A DNA stretch of 64,000 bases from Acanthopleura granulata (GCA_016165875.1 JABBOT010000002.1:31113642-31177641), one strand, 5' to 3'; positions 21,860 to 34,297 are shown, counted from the stretch's first letter. Numbers and translations: made by a program. Notes: generated by a model not told the origin, from the sequence alone.

Positions 21860-24780
21860 TAACAGCTCAAACGCAATCTGGATATCTTTTATACTCTGTT
21901 TCTGTTCCTTTCAAACATTGACTACATTTCCGGTGAGATCATTTGCAAAAACCTAGCGTACTAGACTAATGGCGGCGTATTGAGCGTGGCGTGCTTTGCC
22001 GGCTTCGCATGCATCTCCCTCCAGGCATGGCTGGAATGCAGGCCTACAATGACGGATCGCTAACGCCTACATGTATATATATGTCTACAATGTATGCTGA
22101 CCTATATGCTAACGGTGACTGCTGTGCATCCTTGATGCGGGTGGCTGAGGGTAGGGAGCTCTAGGTCTGAGCGCCATTCTAACTGTATCTTTAGCTCTTC
22201 CCAAGTCAGTATATAGTATATATGGCGGAGACTAATAACGTGATGCATTAATTAAGAGTAAAAATTCGTCACGTGAAGCTCTTGCGGGATCCATTTACGT
22301 ACAGGGATAGCGCAAGTTAATGCTCGCGTCATCAATGTGACTTGCAAGTCTGTATACTAATTATGTGCTGTTAAACATCGCGTTAAGTCGGCTTTATTTT
22401 ACTCTGTGTACATGTGCACATACTGCGGATCACTCGAGATGTTGTCCGCCATCTGGCCTACTCGGCTCGACTCCCACGATGTTACACTGTCATGGGGTGA
22501 GCGCGCAGTCATCGTATGACCTCGATAAAGCCACTTGTGAATGAATATAATTGTGTGGCTCGTACGTTCAGGCTCCCATCGGCCGTTCACCCAGCGCCAT
22601 GGGAGTCATGTGGTTCGGTCACTTGATCTTTTCGTGCACCAGATTTGTTTCAATCTTTCGTTCCGACCGCGGAGGTCATGATAAACCCAAGCAAACAAAA
22701 TTATCTAAATTTAACACTTGGACTACGTTCATGTAATAAAACATTGTAGTCAACGACACATCTCAAGAGATATGACCTACAAATGTGGCTGCTGATTAAA
22801 TCAGTGTTAGATGTATTTGAATTCAGGCTGGGACAACATGTACGCAACACGTGTGTTGCTAGTGTGCTGGCTACTGCTGACGAGCCTTTTACCATACACT
22901 ACTTTCGTGTTTGGCCAATACGTGTCTGTCTTCAGCCAGATTTCTGTCTTGTTTTCCAAGATGTGCCTATAGGCCGTGACGTGTCACATGCCAAACATTA
23001 AATCACCATGATTAACCCCCGTCGGATAATTTTAGTTTTTACACTTCATGTGAAAGTTTTCTCTTCCGTCGTTGCATTTACGTCAAAAGCAAGACAAATG
23101 GATTGGGGATAATGTCTTAAAATATATTTATGGGTCATTGAATCAATCATTTCACTATAAGCGATATTAGGCTTTGACCTAAGTCTATATTGCAAATTAA
23201 CACCTCAAATGTATGCAGATTTGGCAAAGAAGGTTTAAGCTTTAGACTTATGACCCAGATGGGCCTGTGATACATGCCCCAAGTATATAAGTCCTGCTGG
23301 CCACTCTACACGACCGGGTTGTCTGTTAACCTTGACATGTATTATTCATTATTGAAACAAGTGGCCCCTATGTTTTACCCATGACCAATGGTTTGTAACG
23401 GAAAAATGAACATGGACTTTAAATACTGCATTCTTTGTAGAGTATCTATGTGTGTATGCTTCTCAACAAATTTTCAGTCATATGACGACGACTTTCTTTG
23501 TAGCGTGTCTCATACTGAACAACATATGTTTATACAGAGCTGCGGCTCTCCTTTTATATATTTAGATAGCCAAGGAGAGTAGCATTTTTGTATCTAGTGT
23601 ATATACAGCTGTGGGCAGCGGGGACCCCGTGAGGTAGTGTATGTTTGGGGACGATACCATGGGGAGAAAACACTAACACCGTGAACACAGCAACCACAGT
23701 GGTAACAGTTTGGCTCCGGTCCCTTTACAGAGCTAAGTATGCCCCACCCTCTAAAACTTTAGGGCGTATCGATACAATGCTTGAGGATCACTGACCCTTG
23801 ACCGGATTGTGCTGTGATAGACAAATGTCCTTTAATAGTCTCCACACAAACCTTACCCCCCCCCCCATGTGGAAACTATTGCCCTTAGGGGCTTCGGCAA
23901 TACTGGGAGTAGCAGTTGTTGTGAATGCACAGTAACTGTTGGCTTCTACTGCCGACCTTGATGACGTTTGGTGAGACACAGGTCAAAACGCCGACAGTCT
24001 GTAACTGGCCCGGTTGTTCAGTGAGCTTATAAAGAAGGCTGTAACCGTAAACTTAAATGTCCAAATATGCCCCACGTGAACTCCGATGAATATATTTTTA
24101 TGTCTTCCATCGGCTATTCGCCACCACCTTTTTTCTGTATTCTATGCGAAGCATAACAATGCATTATATAGTCATGATAATTTCCCAACTCTTAGGCCGG
24201 AAGTTGTTGACCATAGTACAACCAATAACAAATAGTTCTAAAGATGATGCACATATTTAACTTTTCTGGTGTCCAGTTTTGATACATGTTATTTTTAAAA
24301 AGTATTAAATGGAGGAGATGTAAAGTAGCAAATAGTATAATGAAGTTAATATTTAAAAATGGCATTTTTCCCCGTCCGCGTGCAGGAATATTTTGTTCTT
24401 TTTGTGAGGGTCATTGGGGCTACAGTGCCAGACCTGTCAGTTTGTGTGAGGTAAATGATTCAGAGGATAAATCTTCATATATAACAAATCAGTATATATA
24501 GATAAATAAAAATTTGAAGTGACTTAGCGTCATTTTGATAGTTTTCACAGTGTTATTAGAGGTGTGATACCTTTCGTTTTGCTTTTGTGCTGCTTTCGAT
24601 CTTCACGGGCCCCACGCCTGCTTGATAGTCGGCCGTCATCTTGTAAAATCTTCACTTGCTGAATATAGATCAATAGCAGTAAAGCAGTAGTGGACTTGGA
24701 TCAGTACTTATTGCGTTTTCGCCTAATACCCAGACCCGATCTCAGATGGGCTGACTGGAGATCAGACCGAGCGGCTTTTA
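21860..24780. other. Intergenic DNA without a recognisable gene
   Basis: I see no exon with family resemblance. A C-run lies near 23857. At about 23460-23510 the sequence tcaacaaattttcagtcata + tgacgacg matches the 3' end of the reverse-strand SINE at 33987-34297, so a small fragment of that family is present. Confidence 0.5.
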
Positions 24781-24787
24781 GGCCAGT

Positions 24788-25600
24788 CTTCGGCTACCCA
24801 CTACCGAACTGGCCAAGTAATCACATGGCCCTTCCGCTACGCTACAAGCCATGGGAAGGTCTCATTGAACACTAATAGTGCAAATTCGGCCACCTGCCGT
24901 CCGGCTTTAACCTGACCAGTTCGGCTTTGCTTCTGTGTTGCCCTTAGGTTGGATGCCTTGCTTGCGCTACAATTTCCGAGCCTTAACGCCAATTGTTAAA
25001 TGATAATGAAACTCGAGCAAATTCTGTCTCTCTCGGTACACACCAGGGTTCGCCATGTTTGATGAAGCCAAGTATCCCGAGCTATGGCTCCTTAAATTTT
25101 ATCCTAGGAACTTACGCTCAGCTAATTCACATCAACCTTCGCAGCTGTTCTTGCAAACAAGTGTGAAATACTTCAGGTGTTTATTAAAGGTGATCAAATA
25201 TGGCCGTCGTCTAGATGTTGCTCCAAAGAATGAACAACTTGCTGTAACACAGTGTAAATCTTAGGATACACTTTACGGAGGTCGGGATGGTGAAGGGGAG
25301 AATATTGTTCCCATAATGCTTTGCGTCATCTTGCTTTATCGAGGGTTAGGTGGAGTTCGCTCGAGTTTATTATGACTTAACAATTGGCCTTAGAGGTCAG
25401 AAATTGTAGCGGATGCAAGGCATCCTACCTAATGAGAAAACAACACAGAAGCAGAGCCGAACTGGTCGGGTGAAAGCCGAACGGCAGGTGGCCGGGTTTG
25501 CGCTGTTAGTGTTCAATGGGACCTTCCAATGGCGTTGTAGCGTTGTGAAAAAGCCATTTGATTACTTGGCTACTACCGAACTCGTGCCATTGGTTATGTC
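24788..25600. mobile_element. Head-to-head pair of an unclassified repeat (imperfect palindrome)
   Basis: The left arm (24788 to about 25080, forward) and right arm (about 25310-25600, reverse) share long stretches such as accgaact, ccaagtaatca, catggcc/catggct, cggccacctgccgt and ttcggct(t/c)tgcttctgtgttg. The centre belongs to the reverse copy (complement of aataaacacctgaagtattt, aaagcattatgggaac). A third copy is at 17518-17910. No protein is encoded. It may be a non-autonomous foldback DNA transposon or two insertions. Confidence 0.5.
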
Positions 25601-25997
25601 AAGCTACTCAAATCATTTTTCAAGGAATTAGAACGAAGATATCATATTCAAGAATGGTGCAGATCCATACCAATGTGTACCTGCCATAAACAATATAGAT
25701 CTGAAAGTAAGCTTATGTTTAAACTTGTTTTAAACCCGTCAGAAGTCACAAGTCGGTGATAACGAAAATTGGACACTGTATAATGGAGCAAATTTCACTG
25801 TTGAAGTAATATTTCAACATCATGTAGAGCATGCCAAGAGAAAACTTTTAAAGCTGAGCATGAATTATTACATGATTGTTATGAGGTTTATTTGGGTCAT
25901 CTGAGGTGAAATGTAAATTGGGTTGACGGTGTCCGACAGCATGCAGCAGGAATCTTTAACTGCTCTGTGCACAGTAAATATACACTGCTTAAAATGT

Positions 25998-26262
25998 TAA
26001 AGGAGGCGTTAGCGGTTAGCGAGCTAACGCAGCGCAATGATCCAAGCCTCCCCCACCAATGCGGTCGCTGTGAGTTCAAGTCCAGCTCATGCTGGCTTCC
26101 TCTCCGGCCGTACGCGGGAAGGTCTGCCAGCAACCTGCACATGGTTGTGGGTTTCGCCCGGATTCTGCTGGTGGTTTTCTCCCACCCTAATGCCGGCCGC
26201 CGTCGTATAAGTGAAATATATTCTTGAGTACGGGGTAAAACACCAATCAGATAAGTAAATAA
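25998..26262 (+). mobile_element. tRNA-derived SINE, best full-length copy
   Basis: A-box region ttagcggttagcgagctaacg, B box gagttcaagtccagctc, then ctctccggccgtacgcggga + aggtctgccagcaacctgca, gtggttttctcccacc, and the 3' end cgtcgtataagtgaaatata + ttcttgagtacggggtaaaa + caccaatc with a short AAAT tail. About 265 bp. This is the reference copy for the other fragments. Confidence 0.5.
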
Positions 26263-26269
26263 AGTAAAA

Positions 26270-27300
26270 TGTTAAAGAGTTAGACTATGTAAATTATGGT
26301 AGGCCTATATCAGTTGATTATATACAGATATCTTACTGCGGAAAAAAATGTTTTTCTTAACTTTCTTTCATGAAACCGATTTTGTGTTTCTTGCTTGTCA
26401 TGTTGGTTCCCATGTCTAAAGAAGGTGAAACACAGAAGTGAAGAGTTGTTGCCGCCAAGACCAGAAGGTCTGCGGGTGAAATCCCCAACCTGCATGCAAC
26501 AATTCGAATGTTTAATCACTAATTAGCGATTCTCAAACCTCGTAGCTTGCTCAACAAACATTTGATGGATGAAGGTGTGAAAATATGATTGATTTACTTT
26601 AGGGTCCTGATCATAAACAAAGGTTAGGCAACAGAACTATCTACATGCAAGAAACATGAGCATTCATCATAGAATACATTTCAGTGCTTATAAGCTCTAG
26701 TGTTTAAATGGATGTAATACTGAGTCAAATAACAGTTTTGCTCAAGTGCAAATTCAAGAGAATATTACGTACTGGTGTCACAAAGATAACCATTAAACAT
26801 GGTAACATCAAACATGATATTACATTCTCTATGTAATACCATTACATATTAAAAATAAAAGCCATAAAAGGCCCTGACATATTTCCAGCTCCTGTACACT
26901 CGAAATCGAGGGAGACCATTTCATTAAAGAATCTGTCAGGACTGCATAAAAAATGAAGTTCGTGACGAGAGACATAATGTTATTAACTGTTTATGGTGAA
27001 CACCTCTGGGGAAAGGTCCCGCGAACAGTGTACACTGTAGACTGCAGTGCTGGTAACATTTACTATGTTGTCTTTGACCCGCCTATACAGTTGCCCAAGA
27101 TGTTGGATTCGATGTCCTCAATTTCTTTGAAAGAGACAACTTTAATGATAATCATTATATAAATTGTATACCCATAGACATAATAATACCAGTTTCACAG
27201 CATGTAGTTAAATACATTTGTGTTACAATAATGTCATATTTCACTCATAATCCGCTCTGGATGGTATCTTTGCGTAGGCACACGTAGTAGTCAAACCTGA
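26270..27300. other. Intergenic DNA upstream of the elongase
   Basis: AT-rich sequence with no recognisable exon, repeat or RNA gene. It precedes the elongase and may include distal promoter sequence. Confidence 0.5.
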
Positions 27301-27310
27301 CTGAACGTGG

Positions 27311-27352
27311 TACGTCATACAGTTCTAATTCTACAGATGTGACGTACACGTG
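27311..27352 (+). promoter_or_regulatory. Inverted CRE-like pair and E-box upstream of elongase
   Basis: TACGTCA (27311-27317) and TGACGTA (27340-27346) face each other, followed directly by CACGTG (27347-27352), about 260-300 bases before the elongase ATG. CREB/ATF and bHLH factors bind such motifs in many animals. No TATA box is evident and the start site is unknown. Confidence 0.5.
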
Positions 27353-27610
27353 TATATGAACAAACTTTATTTATGTTTTACTGTGTTCTTGTTATTATAC
27401 ACGTTTTGTACTCGGCTCTAAATGGCCAGTATGGTACAATAAAAAATATTTGAAATCTTCCTAATTCTGTACGTGCGGGTGTATAGCACACATGCTCTGA
27501 CCCTGTCTATTATCTGATTACAGGAGGGCGTTGTTAGCTGTTGGGGAGTGACGACTTCGCCAAGAGGATTGGACGCCGGAACACAGCTAAGCTTGTCCGA
27601 AACAATCATC

Positions 27611-28420
27611 ATGGCGACGACAGGAGCTTACACCTTCATGTTCGATTTCGAAAGTGGATCACGCGAGAAGAGCATTCACAATTATATCGAGAGGCGATGG
27701 ACTGACAGCATTTTGATGACAATTGTGTACATAACGTTAATTTTTACTGGGCGTCGCCTCATGCGGGATCGCCCTGCTTTCGATCTCAGACCCGCGCGGG
27801 TCATCTGGAATGGAGCCTTGGCTATCTTCAGTATACTCGGTACTATACGTGCTTGGAGTGAAATGATGTATATATTGAAAAGAAAAAATTTCGAATATTC
27901 CATATGTGTTATAGACTTTACGGACGCAAACTTCCCAGTAGCAAGTACTTGGGCCGCCCTGTTTGCGTTGTCCAAAGTGGTTGAGTTGGGAGACACAGTC
28001 TTCATTGTATTACGCAAACAACCGCTGATATTTCTGCACTGGTACCATCACGCCACTGTACTCATCTACGTCTGGTTCAGCTACGCCAACTACACAGCGG
28101 CCGGGCGATGGTTCATCTGCATGAACTTCATGGCACATTCACTCGTGTATCTGTACTACACACTAGCAGCCCTCCGCGTCCGCGTTCCCAAGGCCCTCAA
28201 GATAGGCATTACCTGCACACAGATTTTACAGATGGTGATAGGGATTACGATCAATATTTGGACATACCGGGTGAAGAGACGCGGGGAATCCTGTCAGCAG
28301 ACCTATTCAAACATAGCCTTTTCATCTGTTATGTACTTTACCTACTTCCTATTATTTGCACACTTTTTCCACAAGGCGTACTTGAAATCTAAAGATGAGA
28401 AAGGAAAGAAGACAAACTGA
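27611..28420 (+). CDS. ELOVL6-like very-long-chain fatty acid elongase, intronless
   Basis: Complete frame of 269 residues, near the usual size of ELOVL6 (about 265). It should catalyse the condensing step of microsomal fatty-acid elongation (acyl-CoA plus malonyl-CoA to 3-ketoacyl-CoA) in the ER membrane. The catalytic histidine box HWYHH is at residues 143-147, within IFLHWYHHATVLIYVW. Before it lies KVVELGDTVFIVLRKQ, a signature of the ELOVL family; after it FICMNFMAHSLVYLYY. Several hydrophobic segments fit a multi-pass protein. The C-terminus ends KKTN, a KKxx ER-retrieval signal. The ATG at 27611 (atcatcATGG) is chosen; in-frame sequence before it begins only at a GTG. An acceptor (ctgattacag, 27523) suggests a 5' UTR intron. 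Subfamily 6 rather than 3 is judged from motifs only. Vertebrate ELOVL6 has introns in its coding region, so a retrogene origin is possible. Confidence 0.5.
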   Translation: MATTGAYTFMFDFESGSREKSIHNYIERRWTDSILMTIVYITLIFTGRRLMRDRPAFDLRPARVIWNGALAIFSILGTIRAWSEMMYILKRKNFEYSICVIDFTDANFPVASTWAALFALSKVVELGDTVFIVLRKQPLIFLHWYHHATVLIYVWFSYANYTAAGRWFICMNFMAHSLVYLYYTLAALRVRVPKALKIGITCTQILQMVIGITINIWTYRVKRRGESCQQTYSNIAFSSVMYFTYFLLFAHFFHKAYLKSKDEKGKKTN

Positions 28421-30220
28421 GCCTATGTCCCTAGATTATAGTATGTTCTATATTACTTTGTAAGCACCCGCAAAAGGCTGCGACCCATGCAGCATATTAC
28501 ATTATCTATCACGCTCAAGGGCGAGTCTTGCCATGATGAAACCTAAACATTTCCAGGAAACTCTGTATGCACATGTTGATATAATAACATTTGCATCTGT
28601 TTGTAAATAATAATCTGCACTGACACAAGGCACGCGCCTGACTTTATGATACAGAGCTATAGTTCTGCTCTGCATGTCTAATAAGTATGCAAAACATCTT
28701 TGTTATTGTACAGCATATGGTAAATTTATAAATACTTGAAAGCTAATTAACTAAATTAACTGCTGTGTGTTATTGTTTTCTTCTTGTTTTTTTCTATTCT
28801 CTGCATGTACATAAATACATGTGTTTTGCTTTTTTTTACAGAGATTTTCCCTTTGCCATATTGTAGTGTAAGGCGCTAATTTTTTTTTTAATCTAGTTGA
28901 AGAGAAAATGATGTTTTGATGAGCATTGTTCACTGTGTCAGTTGATTAAAATACGGTTATGGTAGCAATGTGGTGGCGGTCGATTGAATGGTAACGTTGT
29001 TATGTAGATCCATAATGTCAAATCACTTCTTTAATATGCATAAATCGTATTGTGTGTTTTAGTAAAAATATATATACAGATAAATAACTATACTTCTCCA
29101 TAATTTCTATCACAGAAATCTAAATGGAATATTTTGTTATATATCAGCCTCTTGTTTCCTTTTGTTATGTTTCAGTGCCTGGTTTACTGTGTCACTCAGC
29201 CTATTCCATAGTCCTACAATTTCAAGTCTAATTGGACAACGTTGCGAACATTTCTGCTCTGGCAGAAAAGGTTCCCTCGACCAGTGATACTGATAAGAAA
29301 TCGGCGATATTATGATCGCATCTGAGATGAATTTGCTGGTATCTTAAAGCACTATATCAGACATAATCTGAAATTTAGAAGTAAATCACATGCAAAACGA
29401 GTGATGAAAAAGTCAATAAACAAATCCGAACAAAAACATGTTAGTTGACGCAAGCTGTACATTGGCTACATTAAGGGTAGATTGTATTTATAGTATATTT
29501 AGACTGCCGAAAAAAAATGGTGAAATAAAATTCAGTCATTGTCATACGATTGGACACCCACATGTAACTTTCATTTAAAGAGGGGACATCCGCTGTTTTA
29601 TTGATTGTGAGCCATAGGAGATGTAAATGTGAAGGATTACCAATTTGAAGTTTATATAAAGTATTTCTAACAAATAATTGCCAATTACCTCACATTATAC
29701 CACTAACCGTCTCTGATTAACAAAAATTCCCAGGAGACTGCAGAAGAGGCAGTACTTTGGTTTCAGATGGACTATTGTATGAAAACTCCATGTATCACAT
29801 CTGAGAATGACTATCGGCGTAACCCATTGATGACATCAGTACTGTGAAAGCATGAGTGTGTTGTCAGCTGGTCTTTAGCATAGGCCTATCAGGTAGAAGG
29901 AACCTATAGTTTTTGCAGGTTTCTACTAGCTAGCGACAGCCTGAATGGTTGCAAAGGTCTAATGTCGCTTTCAGCATTTGGGCTATACCAATGTATGAAG
30001 TGTCTTCCTGTTGCCGACCTCTCGCAAGGGCCACACAGATATATAGTTCTGTTTCACTGAATCGTGGGAACAACCGGTAATATGACCTCCTGCCGATGAT
30101 CACGTTGCAGTCACCAGAGATGTCGAAGGTTCAGCTCCGGCTATTTCGGCTGCAGCTTTGTGGGTTGATGTCAGCAGGCCCTTTACACCGGTTTGACCGG
30201 CCATATAAAAAACTGTGCTT
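28421..30220. other. 3' flank of elongase, no gene seen
   Basis: AT-rich DNA. An ATTAAA at 28945-28950 and an AATAAA near 29524 could serve as polyadenylation signals for the elongase. Otherwise no exon or known repeat is recognisable. Confidence 0.5.
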
Positions 30221-30224
30221 TTTA

Positions 30225-30830
30225 GCTTGAAGTCCTACAGCCAGAGTCATAACCTGACAATAGTGGGTTTTACCTTGTATGCTTGATGGATACGGTAACC
30301 CATTCAGATACCCCAGTGAAGGGAAGGAGCTCTATCGCTCACTTTGAAGTCTTATAATTGAGCTCATAGTCCGACTCTCTCTGGGCATGTGATACTGGTT
30401 TCCCGTCTAGCCGATTCAGAGAAGAGCCATTTTTGGCCATTTCAAAGTCTTATAACCGGACTCGTTTTCCGGAGCACGCCGTCCAGCTTACTAGGTGCAT
30501 GGAACATGCGACCATTCCAATATCAATACCAGTATTGCTTAGCTCAAAATCTTAGCTTCCGACTCAACATGGTTTCCCAGCACACTAGGTGAAACTGGTA
30601 TCCATTCGGCGATCTTGCTGCAGGCAATACGAATATTGCTTAGTTCAAAATTTTCAATGACGACTCAGAATCCGACCCAGTCTTGAGCAGATGTTTTGCT
30701 AGGTGAAACTTGTGGTCACTCGGTCGGTGCCGATAAATACCAACATTTAAATACTGGCTGTACTAGGTGAAACCTGTAAGGGTTTAGCCAGTCCGGTGCA
30801 GGTAAGTCCTAATATTGCTCAGTTGAAAAT
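30225..30830 (+). repeat. Decayed satellite, units of roughly 130 bp
   Basis: Recurrent words in order: ctaggtgaaac(t/c)tggta, ccattcggc, gcaggcaatac, aatattgctta(g)ttcaaaat(c)tt, cgactcagaatccgac. They recur about five times in degenerate form, for example gctcaaaatctt, gttcaaaattttc and agttgaaaatatt. No coding potential. Confidence 0.5.
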
Positions 30831-31179
30831 ATTTTTTAAAAAAATTTGAAACTTCGAAGATAAGAAATTTGCTAGTGCCATATTCGAGTAAACTTCATTT
30901 CAGCTCCGAATGACAAGTAACGCTACAGTACCATACCCTTGCGCCAGAACGTCGCTGAGGAAAAGAATAACGAAAAACGTGCTGGCACCATTTTAGAGTC
31001 AACTTCTTACTTCGTATCAGATAAGGGCTATAATGCGCCAACACCATAATCAAACCAACACGTACCTTGTGCTGGCACCTTAGCACGTTCTTTTGGACCA
31101 GCCTGGGTTAAGCACCATTTTCGTTATACTGGGTGCCTCATTGACCGAGTAATTAGCGTGCTACCGCGGTTCAATGATT

Positions 31180-31345
31180 CATAAGTCTATCACCAGAACG
31201 TTCGGCTCAGGTTACATGGTTTCCTCTGTGGTCGTACGGGGAGAGGTCTGTCAGCAACCTGTGCATGGTGGTACGTTTCCTCTTGGCCCTGCCCTGTTTC
31301 GTCCCACCATTATGCTGCCTACCATCTTATAAGTGAAATATTTTT
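31180..31345 (+). mobile_element. SINE fragment
   Basis: ggtcgtacggggagaggtctgtcagcaacctgtgcatgg, then gtttcgtcccaccattatgctg and ccatcttataagtgaaatat. This is a forward copy lacking the A box and the last part of the tail. Confidence 0.5.
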
Positions 31346-32600
31346 ATATTATGCTAGCGTCACATTCGTTATTGGTATCTCGAATAAAGTTGTGGCCATA
31401 CAGAAGTACCACCTCAGATATTCGTTACTCACATTCATTATTCAGTATTTGGGAAACAAATATAGTGCTACAACCAAATCCAGGATTCACATATAAAAGA
31501 ATTAACGTGGTATAGATCAACTGTGTAATACTCTGAGAATCTAAAGCTTTAAAGTAATAACAGTTTCGCAGAACACGCGTATGCTAGGAAAGAGTGCAAT
31601 TAAGACTCACAAGAATGCATATATTTGATCTTTTGTGTGAGGAGTACATATGAATAATTTTATTCAAGATCCCTACAGTGTCAACTGGAACAAGTTTAAA
31701 ACTAATATAAGTCATTTCCTATACTTTGAAAAGTCAAAACAGTAAGCTAACAGAGACGTGTGATAAAATCTCGAAAAGAGACTGATGTATATCTACCGTC
31801 CAGAAACCGCACGTGCATGCATGTTTATTTGGCAATGGGCGTTTTAAATTTTGCTTCTGTTGGTGTAAACAACTTGTTTTCGAAAATGGTTTGAACTCCC
31901 TTCACATGGTAAGCAACGTGAACGTTGGCTCTTCCAGCTATGTGTGGATTATGCCTTCATGGTGATAATAAGCATTTTTGGTATTTAATTTGCAATTGAT
32001 AAATGCCTATGATGCAAAACTATCAGATGTTGTATCAGCCTCCTCCAGAAGAGTGAACCCATAGTAAAGATCACAATGGAATAATAAGACTTTGTTCAAA
32101 TGTGAAGTTTTATTGTTTCAACACCTGCGCTGAAAATCGTGAAAAGGAAAAGTTATATATTTTTAGGCTGTTGAAGTAAGGCTACTGTCAGATAAGTACA
32201 GGGTAATTTGATCAAACACCCTCAAAAGATTACGGAGTTACATGGCCTTCATTTTTTAATTTAAACGGCTTTAGATTATTATTTTTCCAAACAAGATGTG
32301 ACTTATGCTCTTTCAAAATTTGCTGCATGTATCATTTCTGAACAAAATTACCACACCTTTGCACAGCGCCACTTATGTGTGGTTAAACGCACCAGATGCA
32401 CGTCATCGCATAGGTCACGTAACGGTTAGCTCATTTGATATTTGTATGGGTTGTCTAACGAGTCTGTTCAGCAGACTACCATGTAACGTTAGATACTCTC
32501 TAAACTTAAGTTAGCCCAGTGGAGTTGCCATCTTATACGTCACCAGTCTTGCAATACTAAGATGGTACACTTAAATAAAATGTTGAGATGAACGGACAGT
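31346..32600. other. Intergenic DNA, nothing recognised
   Basis: AT-rich sequence without convincing exons, RNA genes or repeats. Confidence 0.5.
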
Positions 32601-32604
32601 TCAG

Positions 32605-33180
32605 TGCAAGTCAGAGGATCAGTGTGTGACTGAGTATTGCTTACATTTTCACACTTGTAATCCAAGCCAGACGATCAATGTGTGAGTCAGTATGGCTTAC
32701 ATTGGCACGCCTGTAATCCAAGCCACCTCGAGGATCAATGTGGTATCCAACCAGAGGATCAAGCTGGAGGATCAGTGTGTGAGTCAGTATGGCTTACATT
32801 TTCACACCTGTAATCCAAGCCAGATGATCAGTGTGTGAGTGAGTATGGCTTACATTATCACACCTGTAATCGAAGGCAGCTAGAGGATAAATGTGATATC
32901 CAACCAGAGGATCAAACCAGAGTATCAGTGAGTGAGCAAGGCTTATATTGCCACACATGTAATCCAAGCCAAGACGATCATTGTGGTATGTGGTCGGATC
33001 AATGTGGTATCCAACCCAGAGGATCAGTGTGTGCGTGATATTGCCACACTTGTAATGCCAACCAGAGGATCAACGAGTGTGTGTGTTTCACTTCTATTGC
33101 CATACCAAGACAAGGGACAAATGTGTGAGTATGGCTTGGATTGCCAAGCCTGTAATTTACGCCGTAGGATAAATGTATAT
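32605..33180 (+). repeat. Minisatellite of about 55-60-bp units with nested deletions
   Basis: Around ten copies of a unit like gaggatcagtgtgtgagtca + gtatggcttacattttcaca + cctgtaatccaagccag, with shortened units (ggatcaatgtggtatccaac) interspersed. It lies in intergenic DNA. The short frames through it are repeat translations, not genes. Confidence 0.5.
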
Positions 33181-33878
33181 GCACATATGTGTGTATGCTG
33201 GGGTTTTACATCGTACTTTACAGGTTTTCAGTCATATGACGACCTACAATGTACATTAATAAAGGTCTGAAAAGAAGTCAGGAAGTCCATCCAAAATGGG
33301 ACGAAAACGCCCATTTGTCGGAAATGGAAGAAGCGGTTCAAAATTCGATCTTGATCTGTTAGTCACGATGGTAAAGTTAAATACCAAGTTTCAATTCATT
33401 GTGTTGAACTCTTTTGAAAAAATGTCAAACTGCGTAAGACCAAATTTACAAAAAAAAGTCAAAACAGTCACAACCAGAAACCTTTCGTGAAAATTTGAAT
33501 GTCCTGCCCCGGATTGCACGGGTACAAATTTAAATGAAAAGTGTCAAATGAAACAACCATTTCTGAACTGTAACTAATAGAACAAAAGGGTAGTTCACCG
33601 TTTTGGCCTAATCCTCGAGGTCGGAAATTGGGCGGTCACGTGTTTGAAATATCGGGTACTTTTGTTCTGTATAGCTGATGTCCGACCAAACAAAAAAAAA
33701 TTGTTTATGACAAACAAAAGCATTTACAAACTGGAAAATCCTGAATGCCTTCGTAAATCTAGCTAAAAAGATTTGCTTAATTGTGCATGGTTTATCAAAA
33801 CTGAACATGATGTTGACAGGTGTGAAACATGGGTAGGTTAGTTTTAAATACATGTAGGTCAGTCAGGACTTCATATTG

Positions 33879-34297
33879 CAACAATTTTTAAACAATCTAC
33901 TTCTATTTAGTCCTAAATTTCTTACAGTGTCATACTCAACAATTTTTAAACGATCTACTTCTATTTAGTTCTAAATTTCTTACAGTGTCATACTCAACAA
34001 TTTTTCAGTCCTGTGACGACGAGGAGTCCTTAGAATGTAGATAGAGAGTGTCTTCTTGTGGAAGGGCGAGTCCATGGCGCCTAAGTGCTGCCGCCATTGA
34101 AACATCATGCCAAAGACATCAGACATGACATCCCTCCCAGTCATATTATTCTGACACCGGGCGGTCCATACCTGTTTCCCTGCTCTAACCTTGAGGGCCA
34201 AGCGAGGCAGCAACAAGTACCATTTTTAATGTCTTTGGTATGACCCGATCCTGACCTCGAGGCGAACGCTCTAACCACCAGCCCACCGAGGCAGTCA
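33879..34297 (-). mobile_element. Third SINE type with duplicated 3' tail
   Basis: On the reverse strand from 34297: gactgcctcggtgggctggt (A-box region), gttagagcgttcgcctcgag, B-box-like ggatcgggtcatacc, then gtacttgttgctgcctcgct + tggccctcaaggttagagca and cgtcacaggactgaaaaatt + gttgagtatgac. This is a known type in molluscs, from memory. The 58 bp following its 3' end are tandemly duplicated (periods starting 33879, 33937, 33995), each ending catactcaacaattttt. Confidence 0.5.

Noticed and set aside
27548..27610. Upstream extension of the elongase
   Set aside because: It begins with GTG; the first ATG at 27611 gives the normal length.
28108..28392. 94-codon frame inside the elongase
   Set aside because: Shadow of the elongase in another frame.
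32605..33180. Possible CRISPR-like array
   Set aside because: Units are contiguous degenerate tandem repeats without unique spacers, in a eukaryotic genome.
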